The notes under the pieces are model-generated. The model had not been told where the DNA came from. It did no database searches and saw only the letters and a program-made list of their open reading frames with translations. 8,336 nucleotides of DNA from Bacteroidota bacterium (GTDB lineage: Bacteria > Bacteroidota > Bacteroidia > Flavobacteriales > Flavobacteriaceae). Numbering within the stretch: the first letter of the stretch is position 1; each line of letters starts with the position of its first letter. The DNA is taken from contig JAACDD010000120.1 in NCBI GenBank assembly GCA_009937085.1, forward strand, positions 1-8,336, written 5' to 3'. The translations under genes and the position numbers were made by a program. Shown here one piece after another: positions 1 to 5,839 of this stretch.

Positions 1-114
1 GCAAGCGTGCTATTGGCGCACGAGCAGCAAACCGCATTTGCCAATGCGGCTGCACGGCTGCTTTTTGGTGAAATTAAGACTTTAGGCGTTTTACCTACAT
101 ATATTGAAAGGTAA
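1..114 (+). CDS. C-terminal end of a probable family 3 glycoside hydrolase (partial)
   Basis: An open frame enters from the left edge of the window and ends at TAA 112-114, giving the last 37 residues of a protein. The visible tail contains SVLLAHEQ, then AARLLFGEI and GVLPTYIER. This resembles the end of the C-terminal domain of GH3 enzymes (beta-glucosidase or beta-N-acetylhexosaminidase type), where an alanine-rich helix leads to LLFG and a G-x-LP segment. From memory, a GH3 protein often lies next to bshA in flavobacteria, which fits the order here, but I could not verify this. No catalytic residue is in view, so the assignment rests on a short tail and context. A different hydrolase ending in a similar helix is possible. 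Confidence 0.5.
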   Translation, partial: ASVLLAHEQQTAFANAAARLLFGEIKTLGVLPTYIER

Positions 115-230
115 TTTGGAGGATTTATGTGCGTTTAACGCGCCGTCAGTTTGAGTGAATTTTACAAATATATATGCGTAAAATTTGTATCGAAAACAGA
201 TGTTTTTAAAGTGAATACTTCTTGATACAT

Positions 231-247
231 CCCAACAATTTGTTGGG
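231..247. repeat. 17-bp perfect palindrome in the bshA leader
   Basis: CCCAACAA-T-TTGTTGGG reads the same on both strands around a single central base. A smaller stem (CACT/AGTG, 249-259) follows directly, and an 11-bp palindrome (GCGTT-T-AACGC, 131-141) lies upstream. There is no T-tract after it, so it is not a typical intrinsic terminator. It may be an operator or a transcript hairpin between the upstream gene and bshA. Its function is unknown. Confidence 0.4.
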
Positions 248-281
248 CCACTCGAAGTGACCTTAAATTGCGGAGTAAAAC

Positions 282-303
282 AAAAGTGATTCAATACACT
301 TTT
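282..303. terminator. Possible weak terminator hairpin upstream of bshA
   Basis: AAAAGTG (282-288) and CACTTTT (297-303) form a perfect 7-bp stem around an 8-nt loop. The arm ends in four Ts and has A-rich sequence on the other side, so it could act weakly in either direction. It lies between the upstream gene's stop and the putative bshA promoter at 331. The stem is AT-rich and the T-tract is short, so the call is tentative. Confidence 0.25.
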
Positions 304-330
304 ACGATTTTACACGTCAATCTTTTCCCA

Positions 331-338
331 TACTTTTG
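331..338 (+). promoter_or_regulatory. Putative Bacteroidota -7 element for bshA
   Basis: TACTTTTG matches the Bacteroidota -7 consensus TAnnTTTG exactly. It lies 45 nt before the bshA ATG, predicting a leader of roughly 40 nt. No convincing TTG -33 element is visible at the usual spacing, so this is a motif match only. Confidence 0.4.
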
Positions 339-383
339 TGATATGCGAATAAAATTTCATTCCCTAAAAAATCACCGCTTCGT

Positions 384-1505
384 ATGAAAATTGCCATTGT
401 TTGTTATCCCACTTATGGGGGTAGTGGTGTTGTGGCTACCGAGCTTGGTATTTCCTTAGCCGATAGAGGTCACGAAGTCCATTTTGTCAGTTACAAACAG
501 CCTGTGCGTTTGCAGTCCTTAGCAGGAAACCTTCACTTCCATGAAGTGCATGTGCCCAAATACCCGCTGTTTCATTTTCAACCCTATGAATTGGCGTTGT
601 CGAGTATGTTGGTGGAAATGGTCAAGTTGCATCAGATTGATTTGTTACACGTCCACTATGCTATTCCGCATGCCTATGCAGCCTATATGGCAAAGCAGAT
701 GCTTAAGGAATCGGGGATTGATATTCCAGTAATTACCACGCTGCACGGATCAGATATTACGCTTGTTGGAAATCATCCATTTTACAAACCTGCGGTAACG
801 TTTAGTATTAACAATTCTGAGTTGGTTACAGCAGTTTCAAAAGATTTACGAAAAGATACGTTTAGCTTTTTTAAAGTTCACAAAGAAATTCATGTCGTGC
901 CAAACTTTATCAATGTAGCACGTTATGATAAAATCCGCATCAATTGCGAACGCGATACTGTCGCAAAATCAAACGAGGTTATTGTTACCCATGTAAGTAA
1001 TTTTAGACCTGTAAAACGTGTGATGGATGTGGTGGAAACCTTTGCGCGTATTCATGCGAAAATGCCTGCAAAATTGATGATGGTAGGCGATGGGCCAGAC
1101 CGAATGGCTGCTGAATCGCGTTGCCGCGAATTAAACATTTGGGACGACGTGGTTTTCTATGGCAAAACCAACGAGGTGAGTAAAATTTTATGTTTTTCAG
1201 ATTTGATGTTGTTGCCTTCACAAACCGAAAGTTTTGGTTTGGCAGCTTTGGAAGCGATGGTGGCTGCTACACCTGTTATTTCTTCAAATACGGGCGGATT
1301 GCCTGAAGTAAATGTTCATGGAGAAACAGGCTATTTAACAAATGTTGGCGACGTAGAAGCGATGGCGTCCTTTGCAATTTCATTATTGTCAGACAAAGAA
1401 CAATTAACTGCCTTTAAGCAACAAGCTTACGCACATGCCTGCCAGTTTGACGTAGACAAAATAGTTCCTCAGTACGAGGCATTATACCAAAAAGCATTGC
1501 AGTAA
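384..1505 (+). CDS. bshA: N-acetyl-alpha-D-glucosaminyl L-malate synthase BshA
   Basis: This 373-residue GT4-type (GT-B fold) glycosyltransferase has the length and motifs of BshA, which transfers GlcNAc from UDP-GlcNAc to L-malate in the first step of bacillithiol synthesis in the cytoplasm. The N-terminus has the glycine-rich loop YPTYGGSGVVATELG (residues 8-22). HGSD is at 121-124 and the inter-domain PNF(I)N motif near 173. The donor-binding half has THVSNFRPVKR (202-212), VGDGP, and the GT4 E-x7-E signature ESFGLAALEAM (282-292), followed by GGLPEVN (304-310). The ATG at 384 starts exactly at the conserved MKIAIVCYPTYGGSG. The start has no strong Shine-Dalgarno sequence. Its stop TAA abuts the stop of the convergent carboxylase gene. 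The later pathway genes (bshB, bshC) are not in this window. Confidence 0.95.
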   Translation: MKIAIVCYPTYGGSGVVATELGISLADRGHEVHFVSYKQPVRLQSLAGNLHFHEVHVPKYPLFHFQPYELALSSMLVEMVKLHQIDLLHVHYAIPHAYAAYMAKQMLKESGIDIPVITTLHGSDITLVGNHPFYKPAVTFSINNSELVTAVSKDLRKDTFSFFKVHKEIHVVPNFINVARYDKIRINCERDTVAKSNEVIVTHVSNFRPVKRVMDVVETFARIHAKMPAKLMMVGDGPDRMAAESRCRELNIWDDVVFYGKTNEVSKILCFSDLMLLPSQTESFGLAALEAMVAATPVISSNTGGLPEVNVHGETGYLTNVGDVEAMASFAISLLSDKEQLTAFKQQAYAHACQFDVDKIVPQYEALYQKALQ

Positions 1506-3107
1506 TTACATTCGAAAAACCCCAAACGCATCGCTACCTTCAATAGGCGCATTGTTAATGGTTGCCAAGCACAGGCTTAGGTGTTTGCGTGTATGTCGTG
1601 GGTCAATAACGCCGTCGTCCCAAAGTTCAGATGTGGCGTGCCACACACTTGCTTTTTGTTGGGCATCTTGGAACATGGCATCTTTTTCTTTCTTTAATTG
1701 CTTTTCATCAACGGCTTTATTTAATGACGCTGCCGACTGCCGTTTGACAATTTCCATCACTCCTGAAATTTGCTCTGCACCCATAACACCAGATTGCACA
1801 TTTGGATATGAAAACAAGAATCTGGGTTGGAACGAACGTCCACACATGGCGTAATTCCCAGCGCCGTATGAATTTCCAATCAGTAAACTAATATGCGGAA
1901 CCGTACTGCCAGAAACCGCGTGAATAAGTTGCGCACCGCTGTTAATCATTCCTTTTTGTTCATACTGTTTGCCTACCATAAAGCCGGTGGTATTGTGAAC
2001 AAATAGTAAAGGTGTATTGGACTTATTTGCCAGTTGGATAAACTGCGTTGCTTTTTGTGCAGCCTCGGCAAAAATGACGCCATTGTTGGCAATAATCGCT
2101 ACAGGATATCCATCAATATTTGCCCAACAGCACACCATGGTAATGCCGTAGTTGGTTTTAAATTCGGTAAACTCAGAATTGTCTACAATACGCACAATAA
2201 CCTCTCTGATGTCAATGGCACGTTTTAGGTTTGCAGGTACAATACCCAGAAGCTCATCTGCGCTGTATCTTGGTGGAACAACAGGCTTGCTTGGTGCCGC
2301 ATGCGTTTCCGCTGGTTTTAGCGTTTTAACGACATCTCTGGCAATGCTAATCGCATCTTGCTCATCGTCTGCTAAAAAATCGGCTACACCCGAAATACGG
2401 CTGTGCATGGTGGCTCCGCCAAGTTCTTCATCGTTAGTAATTTCATTGGTTGCCATTTTTACTAAAGGTGGCCCCGCCAAAAATACTTTTGCCGCATCTT
2501 TTTGCATGATGGTATAATCCGACATGCCCGGAACGTAAGCACCACCTGCGGTGGCATTTCCAAATACGATAGAAATGGTAGGAATCCCCAGTTTTGATCG
2601 TCTAGACATTTCCCTAAACGACGCCCCGTAATTGTTAAACACACGGTCTTGATCGGGGAGGTTAGCGCCTCCGCTTTCGACCATATTAATGGTTGGTAAT
2701 TTGTTTTCTAGGGCAATTTCACCCAATCGCAATACTTTTAAACTGGTAGCATAATCTACCGCACCGCCTTTGCGGGTACCGAGGTTGGCATTGATCAAAC
2801 AGAGGCGTTTGTTGACATAGCCAATTCCCGCTACGGTAGTTCCGCCAGGACCAAATCCGCCCTGATGCGTAAGTCCGGCTAAGGGCATGAGTTCCAAAAA
2901 TGGACTGTCTTTATCTAACAATAGCGTAATGCGTTCTCGCGCCAAAAATTTACCTCGCTTACGCGCACGGGCAATAGAGGCTTCCGTCCCTTGATTTTGG
3001 CTTTTTGCCAATTGTTCGTGAAGCTCCTGAACCAATTTTTCCATTTCAGCGTAGTTCTCTTTGTAACTCGCTTTTTTGGTATTGATAGATGACTTAAATG
3101 GTCTCAT
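1506..3107 (-). CDS. Acyl-CoA carboxylase carboxyltransferase (beta) subunit, methylcrotonoyl-CoA carboxylase-like
   Basis: This 533-residue protein is a biotin-dependent carboxyltransferase that moves CO2 from carboxybiotin to an acyl-CoA. Both crotonase-like halves are present. The N half has VESGGANLPDQ (143-153), GNATAGGAYVPGMSD (183-197) and AGPPLVKMAT (211-220). The C half has NNGVIFAEAA (341-350), TTGFMVG (373-379), SYGAGNYAMCGR (413-424), LWDDGVIDP and the terminal FGVFRM. The VESGGANLPxQ, SYGAGNYGMCGR-like and GxFRM motifs are closest to MCC beta (leucine breakdown), but propionyl- or other acyl-CoA specificity cannot be excluded. I chose the ATG at 3107. An upstream in-frame TTG at 3161 would add 18 residues unlike the family and overlap a promoter-like element. 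The partner biotin carboxylase/BCCP subunit is not in view. Confidence 0.9.
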   Translation of the reverse strand: MRPFKSSINTKKASYKENYAEMEKLVQELHEQLAKSQNQGTEASIARARKRGKFLARERITLLLDKDSPFLELMPLAGLTHQGGFGPGGTTVAGIGYVNKRLCLINANLGTRKGGAVDYATSLKVLRLGEIALENKLPTINMVESGGANLPDQDRVFNNYGASFREMSRRSKLGIPTISIVFGNATAGGAYVPGMSDYTIMQKDAAKVFLAGPPLVKMATNEITNDEELGGATMHSRISGVADFLADDEQDAISIARDVVKTLKPAETHAAPSKPVVPPRYSADELLGIVPANLKRAIDIREVIVRIVDNSEFTEFKTNYGITMVCCWANIDGYPVAIIANNGVIFAEAAQKATQFIQLANKSNTPLLFVHNTTGFMVGKQYEQKGMINSGAQLIHAVSGSTVPHISLLIGNSYGAGNYAMCGRSFQPRFLFSYPNVQSGVMGAEQISGVMEIVKRQSAASLNKAVDEKQLKKEKDAMFQDAQQKASVWHATSELWDDGVIDPRHTRKHLSLCLATINNAPIEGSDAFGVFRM

Positions 3108-3123
3108 AGTATTTTTTGCGTGG

Positions 3124-3131
3124 TAAAAGTA
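3124..3131 (-). promoter_or_regulatory. Putative -7 element for the carboxyltransferase gene
   Basis: On the minus strand this reads TACTTTTA, one base off the TAnnTTTG consensus. It lies about 16 nt upstream of the chosen ATG at 3107 and implies a very short leader. It also supports that ATG over the upstream TTG. No clear -33 TTG is seen at normal spacing. Confidence 0.25.
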
Positions 3132-3169
3132 CGATTTAGCTTTAATATCTTCCTTTAGCAATAAAACTT

Positions 3170-3177
3170 TAAATTTG
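3170..3177 (+). promoter_or_regulatory. Putative -7 element for the 3203-4412 gene run
   Basis: TAAATTTG is an exact TAnnTTTG match 25 nt before the ATG of the small gene at 3203. It probably drives the small gene, the hydroxylase and the Kazal protein as one transcript, divergent from the carboxyltransferase gene. The -33 element is not obvious. Confidence 0.35.
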
Positions 3178-3202
3178 CCCCAATATATACATCAGCCTAT
3201 TT

Positions 3203-3343
3203 ATGAATGAAAATCAAACCATTTCAGCGCTTATCGAAACCTTAGAACAACGTATTGAAAAGGGGCGCTACAGAGACGCCGTGCATAAGATCAAACTGAT
3301 GACTACGCTCGAGACTGTTCAGCGGATGCTCAACGGTAAATAA
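3203..3343 (+). CDS. Small hypothetical protein (46 aa)
   Basis: An ATG-initiated frame ends at TAA 3341-3343 and encodes 46 residues beginning MNENQTISALIETLEQRIEKG. I do not recognise the family. The product is charged and predicted helical with a heptad-like pattern (Leu/Ile at regular spacing through SALIETLEQRIEKG), and has no membrane segment or signal peptide. Support for it being real is its position 25 nt downstream of an exact TAnnTTTG element, sensible codon use, and a tight fit (23-nt gap) before the hydroxylase gene. It could instead be a chance frame in the hydroxylase leader, although its length and composition argue mildly against that. Confidence 0.5.
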   Translation: MNENQTISALIETLEQRIEKGRYRDAVHKIKLMTTLETVQRMLNGK

Positions 3344-3366
3344 CTCAAAATCAATATATTTGGGAA

Positions 3367-4206
3367 GTGGAAAGTCTGATTTTATATTTTGAAACCATAC
3401 CCTCGTTGCACCGCAGCATTATTCTAGTAGGTGGCATTTCCTTTTTTTGGTTGCTTGAGGGCTTGTTGCCCTTACGTCGCTTACCCTATAAAAAGTGGCA
3501 ACATGCTTTACCCAATTTCTTTTTTACCATAACCTCCATATTGGTAAATTTTAGTTTGGCGTTTTTGTTGCTCACTACCGCTGATTGGGTGAACGCCAAC
3601 CAATTTGGTTTGCTGCACCTTGTTTCCCTTCCGTTTTGGCTCTATGTGCTTTTGGGCGTGTTGTTTCTTGATTTTATTGGGGCTTATTTGGCGCACTGGA
3701 CCGAACACCGACTTAAACCGCTTTGGATGGTGCATTTGGTGCATCATTCCGATCATCATGTGGATACCACGACTGCCAACCGCCACCACCCCTTAGAGAG
3801 TGTGGTGCGCTTTACGTTTACGCTAGTTGCTGTTTTTGTATTGGGAACGCCCATTGGCGTTGTGATGCTATATCAGTCGCTTTCTGTGGTGCTTAGCCAG
3901 TTTAACCATGCCAATATCCAACTGCCTAAAAAAGTAGATGCCGTATTAAGCTATATCCTTGTAACCCCACATATGCATAAAGTACACCACCATTATGTGT
4001 TGCCCTATACCGATAGCAATTTTGGGAATATTTTTGCCATTTGGGATCGGTTATTGGGGACATATATGCATTTGGCTGCAGAAAAAATTGTGTATGGCGT
4101 AGATGTATTTCCCAACGAAACGGAGAACAGTAGGGTAGTGCCACTGCTAAGACAACCCTTTCAACCCTACCAAAAACCAACCATACAACCTACAGCCACA
4201 GAATGA
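3367..4206 (+). CDS. Fatty acid hydroxylase / sterol desaturase family membrane protein
   Basis: This 279-residue integral membrane protein has the histidine clusters of the fatty acid hydroxylase superfamily (di-iron oxygenases that hydroxylate or desaturate lipids): HWTEH (110-114), HLVHHSDHH (123-131), NRHHP (138-142), H181 in NHANIQLP, and HMHKVHHH (202-209). Hydrophobic stretches at about 17-31, 50-70, 87-107 and 150-178 fit four or more membrane segments with the His clusters on the cytoplasmic side. The substrate cannot be told from sequence; lipids, sterols and carotenoids are all known in the superfamily. The start is GTG at 3367, because no ATG lies between the upstream in-frame stop (3337-3339) and the conserved region. 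The stop overlaps the next gene's ATG (ATGA), suggesting coupled translation. Confidence 0.9.
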   Translation: MESLILYFETIPSLHRSIILVGGISFFWLLEGLLPLRRLPYKKWQHALPNFFFTITSILVNFSLAFLLLTTADWVNANQFGLLHLVSLPFWLYVLLGVLFLDFIGAYLAHWTEHRLKPLWMVHLVHHSDHHVDTTTANRHHPLESVVRFTFTLVAVFVLGTPIGVVMLYQSLSVVLSQFNHANIQLPKKVDAVLSYILVTPHMHKVHHHYVLPYTDSNFGNIFAIWDRLLGTYMHLAAEKIVYGVDVFPNETENSRVVPLLRQPFQPYQKPTIQPTATE

Positions 4207-4412
4207 AAAAGCTAATCTGTTTCGGGCTACTACTCCTTTCCTTTCAGTGTGAAGACGATGCTATAAGCACTTGTATGACATCCCCTAAACCCAATGCTGT
4301 ATGTACACTCGAATACGAACCTGTTTGTGGCTGTGACGGCACGACTTACGGCAATGCTTGCGCTGCCGATGCCGCAGGTGTTTTGGAATGGGCACAAGGC
4401 GCATGTGAGTAG
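4203..4412 (+). CDS. Small Kazal-domain protein, probable lipoprotein
   Basis: This 69-residue protein has an N-terminal signal (MKKLICFGLLLLSFQ) followed by Cys16 and the acidic EDD. That resembles a Bacteroidota lipoprotein with an acidic surface-export tail, although Gln at -1 is an unusual lipobox residue. The rest is one Kazal domain with six cysteines (24, 34, 42, 44, 53, 68) around PVCGCDGTTYGNAC and a final GAC. Kazal domains inhibit serine proteases by inserting a loop into the active site. Bacterial single-domain versions are mostly uncharacterised, so inhibition here is inferred. The ATG overlaps the hydroxylase stop by 4 nt, so the two are probably co-translated. It would act in the periplasm or at the cell surface. 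Confidence 0.85.
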   Translation: MKKLICFGLLLLSFQCEDDAISTCMTSPKPNAVCTLEYEPVCGCDGTTYGNACAADAAGVLEWAQGACE

Positions 4413-4417
4413 TATTA

Positions 4418-4453
4418 TTTTTTTTAGGTAGACACGCAGGTGCGCTAGTGGGG
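4418..4453 (+). repeat. Degenerate direct repeat, copy 1
   Basis: A run of eight Ts leads into CACGCAGGTGCGCTAGTGGGG (core 4433-4453). The core matches 5219-5239 at 18 of 21 positions, and similarity extends leftward through the T-tract. It lies between the Kazal gene and the antitoxin promoter. Read on the minus strand, both copies encode P-L-A-x-L-R-x-x-L-K-K, with several differences synonymous or conservative, so the repeat may descend from coding sequence. Confidence 0.6.
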
Positions 4454-4474
4454 AAAAGATGCTATACTTTTTTG

Positions 4475-4482
4475 TATATTTG
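4475..4482 (+). promoter_or_regulatory. Putative -7 element for the toxin-antitoxin operon
   Basis: TATATTTG is an exact TAnnTTTG match 20 nt before the antitoxin ATG. It starts 21 nt after direct repeat copy 1 ends. No clear -33 TTG is present at usual spacing. Type II antitoxins usually repress their own promoter, but no clear operator palindrome is evident here. Confidence 0.4.
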
Positions 4483-4502
4483 AATTAAACCCACAAATTA
4501 CA

Positions 4503-4748
4503 ATGGGAACATCAGAACTTAGAGATAAAATAATCCAACTGTTAGATACTGACAATGTAAGTTATCTTGAAGATGTTTTTGATTTTGCAAAAAACAAAAG
4601 AATAGAGACTGGCGATTCATTTCTTGAACTTCCCACTGAAATTCAAGAACTTATACATGAAAGTATAGCGCAGGCTGCTCGTGGTGAAGTAACACCTCAT
4701 GCAGAAGTAATGGCTGAAGTTCGTAAAAAATACAATCTTGCCAAATAA
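4503..4748 (+). CDS. Type II antitoxin-like protein
   Basis: This 81-residue acidic protein is followed after 3 nt by a RelE/ParE-like toxin frame, the usual antitoxin-first order. The N-terminal half (about 1-35) is helical with ELRDKIIQLLDT. The C-terminal half has the pattern LPTEIQELIHESIAQAARGEVTPHAEVM..RKKYN, which matches small Bacteroidota addiction-module antitoxins whose C-terminal part wraps the toxin. I do not see a clear ribbon-helix-helix or PHD DNA-binding motif, so autoregulation is not shown by sequence. The frame is intact while its partner toxin is broken, so it may now be a solitary antitoxin able to neutralise related toxins elsewhere in the genome. Confidence 0.75.
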   Translation: MGTSELRDKIIQLLDTDNVSYLEDVFDFAKNKRIETGDSFLELPTEIQELIHESIAQAARGEVTPHAEVMAEVRKKYNLAK

Positions 4749-4751
4749 CTT

Positions 4752-5064
4752 ATGTCTGTAGCAGTTTCGTGGACGACTTTTGCTAAGATTACCTATTACG
4801 AAGAAATTGATTTTATAGATAAAATGGACAATCAAAGAAGTACAAGACTTTATTTTTTTGGTTGAAGATTTTATTGAACGCTTGTCTTTAGGAATTGAAG
4901 TAGGAAAAGTCTATCCGAATAATCATATTTATTCAGTAGTTATTTCAAAGCAAACTACTGTGTTTTTCAAAAAGTATCCTAAAGACAATACGATTATTTT
5001 ACTCCTTTTTTGGAATAATCAAAAAGACCCAAAAACATTAAAAAAGTTGTTATATATCCTATAG
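4752..5064 (+). pseudogene. RelE/ParE-family toxin, frameshifted
   Basis: From ATG 4752 the frame reads MSVAVSWTTFAKITYYEEIDFIDK and then stops at TGA 4863-4865. The next frame continues the family pattern from about 4822: KWTIKEVQDFIFLVEDFIERL, VYPNNHIYSVVISKQTTVFF, then NTIILLLFWNNQKDPKTLKKL, ending at TAG 5062-5064. Removing one A from the AAAA run at 4821-4824 joins the two into 103 residues, a normal length for this family. The total of 313 nt is 3n+1, as expected for one insertion. Such toxins usually cut mRNA on the ribosome (RelE) or poison gyrase (ParE). The broken frame predicts an inactive product unless the base is a sequencing error or a ribosomal +1 shift occurs. Confidence 0.75.
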
Positions 5065-5146
5065 GAACTACTACCCCGCTGACTTACCCGAAGTTCAGGC
5101 GGGCGCAGGGCTTTGTCCTGTGCCCCATAATCGTGGCAATTCCTAT
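5061..5146. repeat. 86-bp structured element with terminal inverted repeats
   Basis: ATAGGAACTAC (5061-5071) and GCAATTCCTAT (5136-5146) are inverted repeats with two mismatches, both of which become G-U pairs in a minus-strand transcript. Inside are an imperfect hairpin (CCCGCTGACTT 5075-5085 with 5091-5103, two bulges) and a 9-bp hairpin (GGGCGCAGG 5101-5109 with CCTGTGCCC 5117-5125, one G-U). The two inner stems share three Gs, so they compete. The broken toxin's stop codon lies in the left arm. The element may be a small non-autonomous mobile repeat or a bidirectional terminator between convergent genes. I do not recognise a named family. Confidence 0.5.
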
Positions 5147-5204
5147 TAAAAAAAGCTGTGGTTTTGTGTGGCATAAGTAGGTTTTTGGATTATTTAAAGA
5201 TACA

Positions 5205-5239
5205 TTTTTTAAGAAAGGCACGCAGGCGCGCCAGGGGGG
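5205..5239 (+). repeat. Degenerate direct repeat, copy 2
   Basis: A run of six Ts leads into CACGCAGGCGCGCCAGGGGGG (core 5219-5239), matching 18 of 21 positions of 4433-4453 in the same orientation. It contains the palindrome GGCGCGCC (5225-5232). It overlaps by two bases the 21-bp repeat at 5238-5258. Together with copy 1 it brackets the toxin-antitoxin remnant and the 86-bp element. Confidence 0.6.
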
Positions 5240-5258
5240 CATTAAGTAATTTCCCTAA
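5238..5258 (-). repeat. Exact 21-bp copy of RHS toxin-tip sequence, downstream of the lipoprotein gene
   Basis: These 21 bases are identical and in the same orientation to 5976-5996 within the RHS gene. On the minus strand they spell seven codons, LGKLLNA, and continue in frame through repeat copy 2 (PLARLRAFLKKCIFK) to TAA at 5190-5192. The copy begins inside the stop codon of the lipoprotein gene. It looks like a leftover or partial duplication of an RHS 3' end. Confidence 0.75.
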
Positions 5259-5839
5259 TTATTAGCATTATATTTCTCCACCAACTCCCAAGTAAACCCA
5301 TCTGCTCGTTCAAATTTGATATAGCCATGTTTTTTACTCCAATACATGAATTGTACTTCATCCTCACGCTCTGAGTAGTAAACTTTAGGTTTTAACTTGA
5401 TAACATCATCAAACGTTCCTGCTTTAGTAGTAACTGATGACAAAGACTGTTTTTCTAGTTCTTTAAGCTTGTATGAGCTGCCGAATTTGGCATTTTTAAA
5501 AAAGAATTCAAAAGTTACACCTGAGGGTCTTTTAGGGATTGGTGTGCCTGTATAGATGTCTAAAATCATTTTCGTAGCAAACTTATTGTCACTAAGCTTC
5601 AGCCTTTTTGCATAAACTCCTGATGATTTATATCTGTAAAGTTCTGGTCTTGGTCCAACGGAAACTGCATTATCGATGGTTTGTATGACCAAAGTGTCAA
5701 TTTCCTTTTCTGAAGATTCAAAAACAAGAACTTGGTTTACAACATAGGGATTCCATGCTCGCTCGTTTTCTTTCAACTCTTTCACACAACCTGTTGCTAG
5801 AAACATAATCAGTATTATTTGTGTTGCTCTAATCATCAT
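5255..5839 (-). CDS. Predicted lipoprotein, likely immunity protein for the RHS toxin
   Basis: This 194-residue protein begins MMIRATQIILIMFLATGC, a lipoprotein signal peptide with an LATGC lipobox and Cys18 as the lipidated residue, so it should be anchored at the periplasmic or outer membrane. The mature part is mixed charged and beta-rich, with DTLVIQTIDN, KMILDIYTGTPIP and, near the C-terminus, VQFMYWSKKHGYIKFE. I recognise no family. Its ATG (5839; a second in-frame ATG is at 5836) lies inside the end of the RHS toxin gene, overlapping it by 11 nt. Toxin-then-immunity order and translational coupling are typical of RHS loci. Lipid-anchored immunity proteins are known for phospholipase effectors (Tle-Tli pairs), which fits the lipase-like tip upstream. 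The immunity role is inferred, not shown. Its low GC fits an acquired cassette. Confidence 0.7.
   Translation of the reverse strand: MMIRATQIILIMFLATGCVKELKENERAWNPYVVNQVLVFESSEKEIDTLVIQTIDNAVSVGPRPELYRYKSSGVYAKRLKLSDNKFATKMILDIYTGTPIPKRPSGVTFEFFFKNAKFGSSYKLKELEKQSLSSVTTKAGTFDDVIKLKPKVYYSEREDEVQFMYWSKKHGYIKFERADGFTWELVEKYNANN

Noticed and set aside
91..294. 67-codon - strand open frame in the bshA leader
   Set aside because: It overlaps the end of the upstream coding region and the palindromes, and has no recognisable motif or promoter context.
2152..2517. 121-codon + strand open frame opposite the carboxyltransferase gene
   Set aside because: Antisense to conserved catalytic motifs of a recognised enzyme, with no supporting motif or start signal.
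3108..3161. Extending the carboxyltransferase to the TTG at 3161
   Set aside because: The extra 18 residues do not look like the family's N-terminus, TTG is a poor start next to an available ATG, and the stretch holds a promoter-like element.
4858..5064. Independent 68-residue gene starting at TTG
   Set aside because: Its sequence is the C-terminal two thirds of a RelE/ParE-like toxin whose first third lies just upstream in the neighbouring frame, so it is better explained as part of a frameshifted gene.
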